DNA from: Promerops cafer
Lineage: Eukaryota > Chordata > Aves > Passeriformes > Nectariniidae
NCBI GenBank assembly: GCA_013398275.1
Contig: VZSE01014922.1
Span: 7,277,358 to 7,341,357, forward strand
DNA length: 64,000 nt
Reading direction: 5' to 3'
Below are positions 61,681 through 64,000 of the stretch, one piece after another. Below the pieces are notes generated by a model. That model had not been told where the DNA came from. It worked only from the letters and a program-made list of their open reading frames with translations, and made no database searches. Every line of letters begins with the position of its first letter. Position 1 is the first letter of the stretch. Made by a program: the position numbers and the translations under genes.

Positions 61681-62875
61681 TGGAATCATTCATTATGGTC
61701 GGGAAAGACCTCCAAGATCATGGAGTCCAACCTTTGACCAAACACCACCAAGTGAATTAGACCAGAGCACTGAGGGCCACGTTCAGTCATTTGTTGAACA
61801 CTCCCATGGATGGTGACTCCACCCATTTCCTGGGCAGCCCATTCCATTGCTTAACCAGTGAAGAAATTCTTCCTGATGTCCAGCCTGAACCTCCCCTGCT
61901 GCAACTAGATGCCATTGCCTCTTGTCCTATCACTTGCTGCCTGGGAGAAGAGACCAACCCCCACCTTGCTGCGGTCTCCTTTCAAGGAATTATAGAGGTG
62001 TCCCTGAGCCTCCTTTTCTCCAGAGTAAACATCTCCATCTCCCTCAGCCACTCCTAATGTGACTCACTCTCCAGACCCATCCCCAGCTCCATTGCCCTTC
62101 TCTGGACACACTCCAGCCCCTCAATGTCTTTCTGGTCATGAGGGGCCTAAAACTGAACCCAAGATTTGAGGTGTGGCCTCACCAGTGTTGAGTACAGAGA
62201 GACAGTCACTGACCTNGATGCCATTGCCTCTTGTCCTATCACTTGCTGCCTGGGAGAAGAGACCAACCCCCACCTTGCTGCGGTCTCCTTTCAAGGAATT
62301 ATAGAGGTGTCCCTGAGCCTCCTTTTCTCCAAGTAAACATCTCCATCTCCCTCAGCCACTCCTAATGTGACTCACTCTCCAGACCCATCCCCAGCTCCAT
62401 TGCCCTTCTCTGGACACACTCCAGCCCCTCAATGTCTTTCTCGTCATGAGGGGCCTAAAACTGAACCCAAGATTTGAGGTGTGGCCTCACCAGTGTTGAG
62501 TACAGAGAGACAGTCACTGACCTGGTCCTGCTGTTGACACTATTGCTGATACAGTTGAGGATGCCATTGGCCTTCTTGGGCACACACTGGCTCATGTTCA
62601 GCCGCTGTCAATCAAGACTCCCAGATCCTTTTCTTTCAGTCACCTTTCCAGCCACTCTGCCCCTACCCCGTATCACTGCAGGGTGTTGTTGGACCCAAGT
62701 GCAGGACCTGGCACTTGGCCTTGTTGAACATCACACAATTGGCCTCGGCCCATCAACCCAGCCTGTCCAGATCCCTCTGCAGAGTCTCCCTGCCCTCTGG
62801 CAGATCAACACTCCCACCCAGCTGAGTGTCCTCTGTGAAATTACTGAGGACTCCATCCTCACTTTCCTCCAGCTC
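61681..62875 (-). mobile_element. CR1 LINE, ~0.9 kb true length, reverse
   Basis: Begins on plus with 'tggaatcattcattatggtc' and 'gggaaagacctccaagatca'. It runs through 'ttcctgatgtccagcctgaa', 'ctccagcccctcaatgtctt', 'tgaggtgtggcctcaccagt', 'gatgccattggccttcttgg' and 'cctgtccagatccctctgca', ending near 'gaaattactgaggactccat' in the reverse transcriptase region. About 308 bases of this span are an N-linked duplicate. It is the same kind as the forward copy at 40165-41157. A 140-codon plus-strand frame at 62474-62896 is antisense to the element. Confidence 0.95.
61908..62523. repeat. 308/307-bp direct duplication across a single N
   Basis: Copy 1 is 61908-62215, the N is 62216, and copy 2 is 62217-62523. 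The two differ by one indel ('ctccagagtaaac' versus 'ctccaagtaaac') and one substitution ('tttctggtcatg' versus 'tttctcgtcatg'). Both lie within one CR1. As at 41315, the N sits exactly between the copies and the unit is about 300 bases, so this is very probably an assembly join. Confidence 0.93.
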
Positions 62876-64000
62876 TGGGGCTGCAAGGGTTCTTAGGGTT
62901 GCTTGTGTTCCTTTCTATCTGCAGACCTTGTATATGCTGGGAAGCCCCTCTGGGGAGCTGTGGTTGGATTCCCTTTCCTTTAGCACTCTTGGAGCAGATA
63001 AGCTGTTGAAGGTAAGGTAAGCCCTTGGGCTGTGAATGTTGTTACACAATTCCCAGAGTCCTCAGGGGTGGTGGGAAAAGCATCTTCCAAACGTGTGTGT
63101 GACCCAGTCGCTGCTGTCTGAGTTGGGCTGTCAGTGTGTGCACAGGTCTCCCACAGCCTCCAGGCAGTATAAAACACCTTTGAGTCATCTGCTATCAGAA
63201 TTCATCAGAGATGGTTTAGGTGTTCCTGATGCTGCCAGGGACTGAGCTGGATGTCTCTTGAAGTCTTTGCCAACACTGTATTTCAGTAGTTATCATTAAC
63301 AACAGGATCCTGCTCTGAGAAAGGCTGGTCTGTGCTCCAGCTAACTGGAATGGGGGAAGAGAGACAGCAAAGCAGGCATCAGTTTTTATTAAGCAAACAG
63401 TGCAGATGCTCCAAATTAACCTGCTGCTTTCTGAGCTGCTCCTTTTATCCATTAGCAGTGTAAAATATGATGTTTCACTTTTCTGGCAGCATATGTTTTT
63501 TGTTTTTTATTTTTCCCCTTTGGCTTGGGGCTCTGCTTGTGAAACAAAAAGAAGAGAAAAACTATTTTTGGAATAAAAATAATTTTAGTGAAAAAAGAAT
63601 GCATAAATAAAAAAGAAAGTTGCACCTTTCCAGATAAGTTATGCATGAATACAACATTCAGACTGGCAGCTTTCTACTCAAACATTCAGTATTTTGTAAT
63701 AACTGATTGTCAGCTTTACAGATAGATTTCAGGATTTCTTCTGTGATCCACATGCGAAGGGTTTTCCTCATTTAAATCTCGTCTTTGGCCTTTAGGACGA
63801 AACAGTGTTTTGAGATTGAGAGTAAAATAGAACCTGATGACTCTTCACTTTGGTTGCTGTATTTTTGTGGGCAAAGCCTTCACCTTGTGAGTGTTATGCA
63901 ATCCAAGAGGAAACCCACCAGGGCAAACAAGTAGGAGAAATTACTTTACCATGTTTTTTGCTCTTAACATATTTCTTCCCCATGAAAGGAACTTCTGTTT
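62876..64000. other. Unique noncoding sequence
   Basis: No gene recognised. There is an acceptor-like 'ccctttcctttag' (to 62983) and a donor-like 'ttgaag|gtaagg' (63012) enclosing 28 bases, too short to weigh much. From 63490 onward the sequence is A/T-rich. Confidence 0.55.

Noticed and set aside
62474..62896. 140-codon plus-strand frame whose start resembles a minus-strand frame at 40420-40641
   Set aside because: The shared peptide might suggest a gene family, but both are antisense translations of the same CR1 region.
1..64000. A novel gene system, defence island, CRISPR array or provirus
   Set aside because: No paired long terminal repeats, no gag/pol-like frames, no regularly spaced repeats and no gene cluster were found. 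The window is best explained as avian noncoding DNA with CR1 relics.

Overview
The window looks like an ordinary stretch of a bird nuclear genome, either intergenic or inside a large intron. The main evidence is about a dozen degraded, 5'-truncated CR1 LINE copies. Several still carry the 3' tail typical of avian CR1 (an 'agaatcacaga' / 'ggttggaaggga' block when read in reverse, an 'attctgtg'-type repeat when read forward). Few other interspersed repeats stand out, and microsatellites are short. The order or species cannot be told from the sequence. I find no convincing protein-coding gene, no tRNA, rRNA or snRNA gene and no CRISPR or prokaryotic feature. The longest open frames (about 205, 196, 187 and 171 codons) are unrecognised, low in complexity, or lie over CR1 sequence.

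Layout. 1-11 kb: unique sequence with CR1 fragments at 1395 and 4440, and one well-formed potential small exon at 3542-3582 (+). 11.0-11.8 kb: a CR1 tail, a 23-bp tandem repeat, a tight CpG cluster (9 CpG in 61 bp) and a good RFX X-box match; this is the best candidate regulatory patch. 16.5-19 kb: two reverse-oriented CR1 copies. 19-31.5 kb: mostly unique, with a second strong potential exon (25094-25169, +), a 15-bp triple repeat and MIR-like remnants. 31.5-33 kb: an old, long reverse CR1 with remnants of the reverse transcriptase. 33-40 kb: unique AT-rich sequence and one CR1 sliver. 40.2-42.2 kb: a forward CR1 and then a reverse CR1, with an N-linked 306-bp duplication. 42-53 kb: unique sequence. 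52.6-54 kb: two reverse CR1 pieces, then a perfect 15-bp inverted repeat. 54-61 kb: unique sequence that reads like possible conserved noncoding DNA, a (TG)n run, a T-rich tract and an (ATT)n run. 61.7-62.9 kb: a reverse CR1 of the same kind as the 40.2 kb copy, again with an N-linked duplication. 63-64 kb: unique.

The most solid unusual observation concerns the assembly. Three of the four single-N positions (41315, 60811, 62216) have the same flanking sequence repeated on both sides of the N (306 bp, roughly 30-37 bp of T-rich sequence, and 308/307 bp). This points to unmerged overlapping contig ends rather than real tandem duplications. Regulatory and exon calls here rest on motifs only and are given low confidence.
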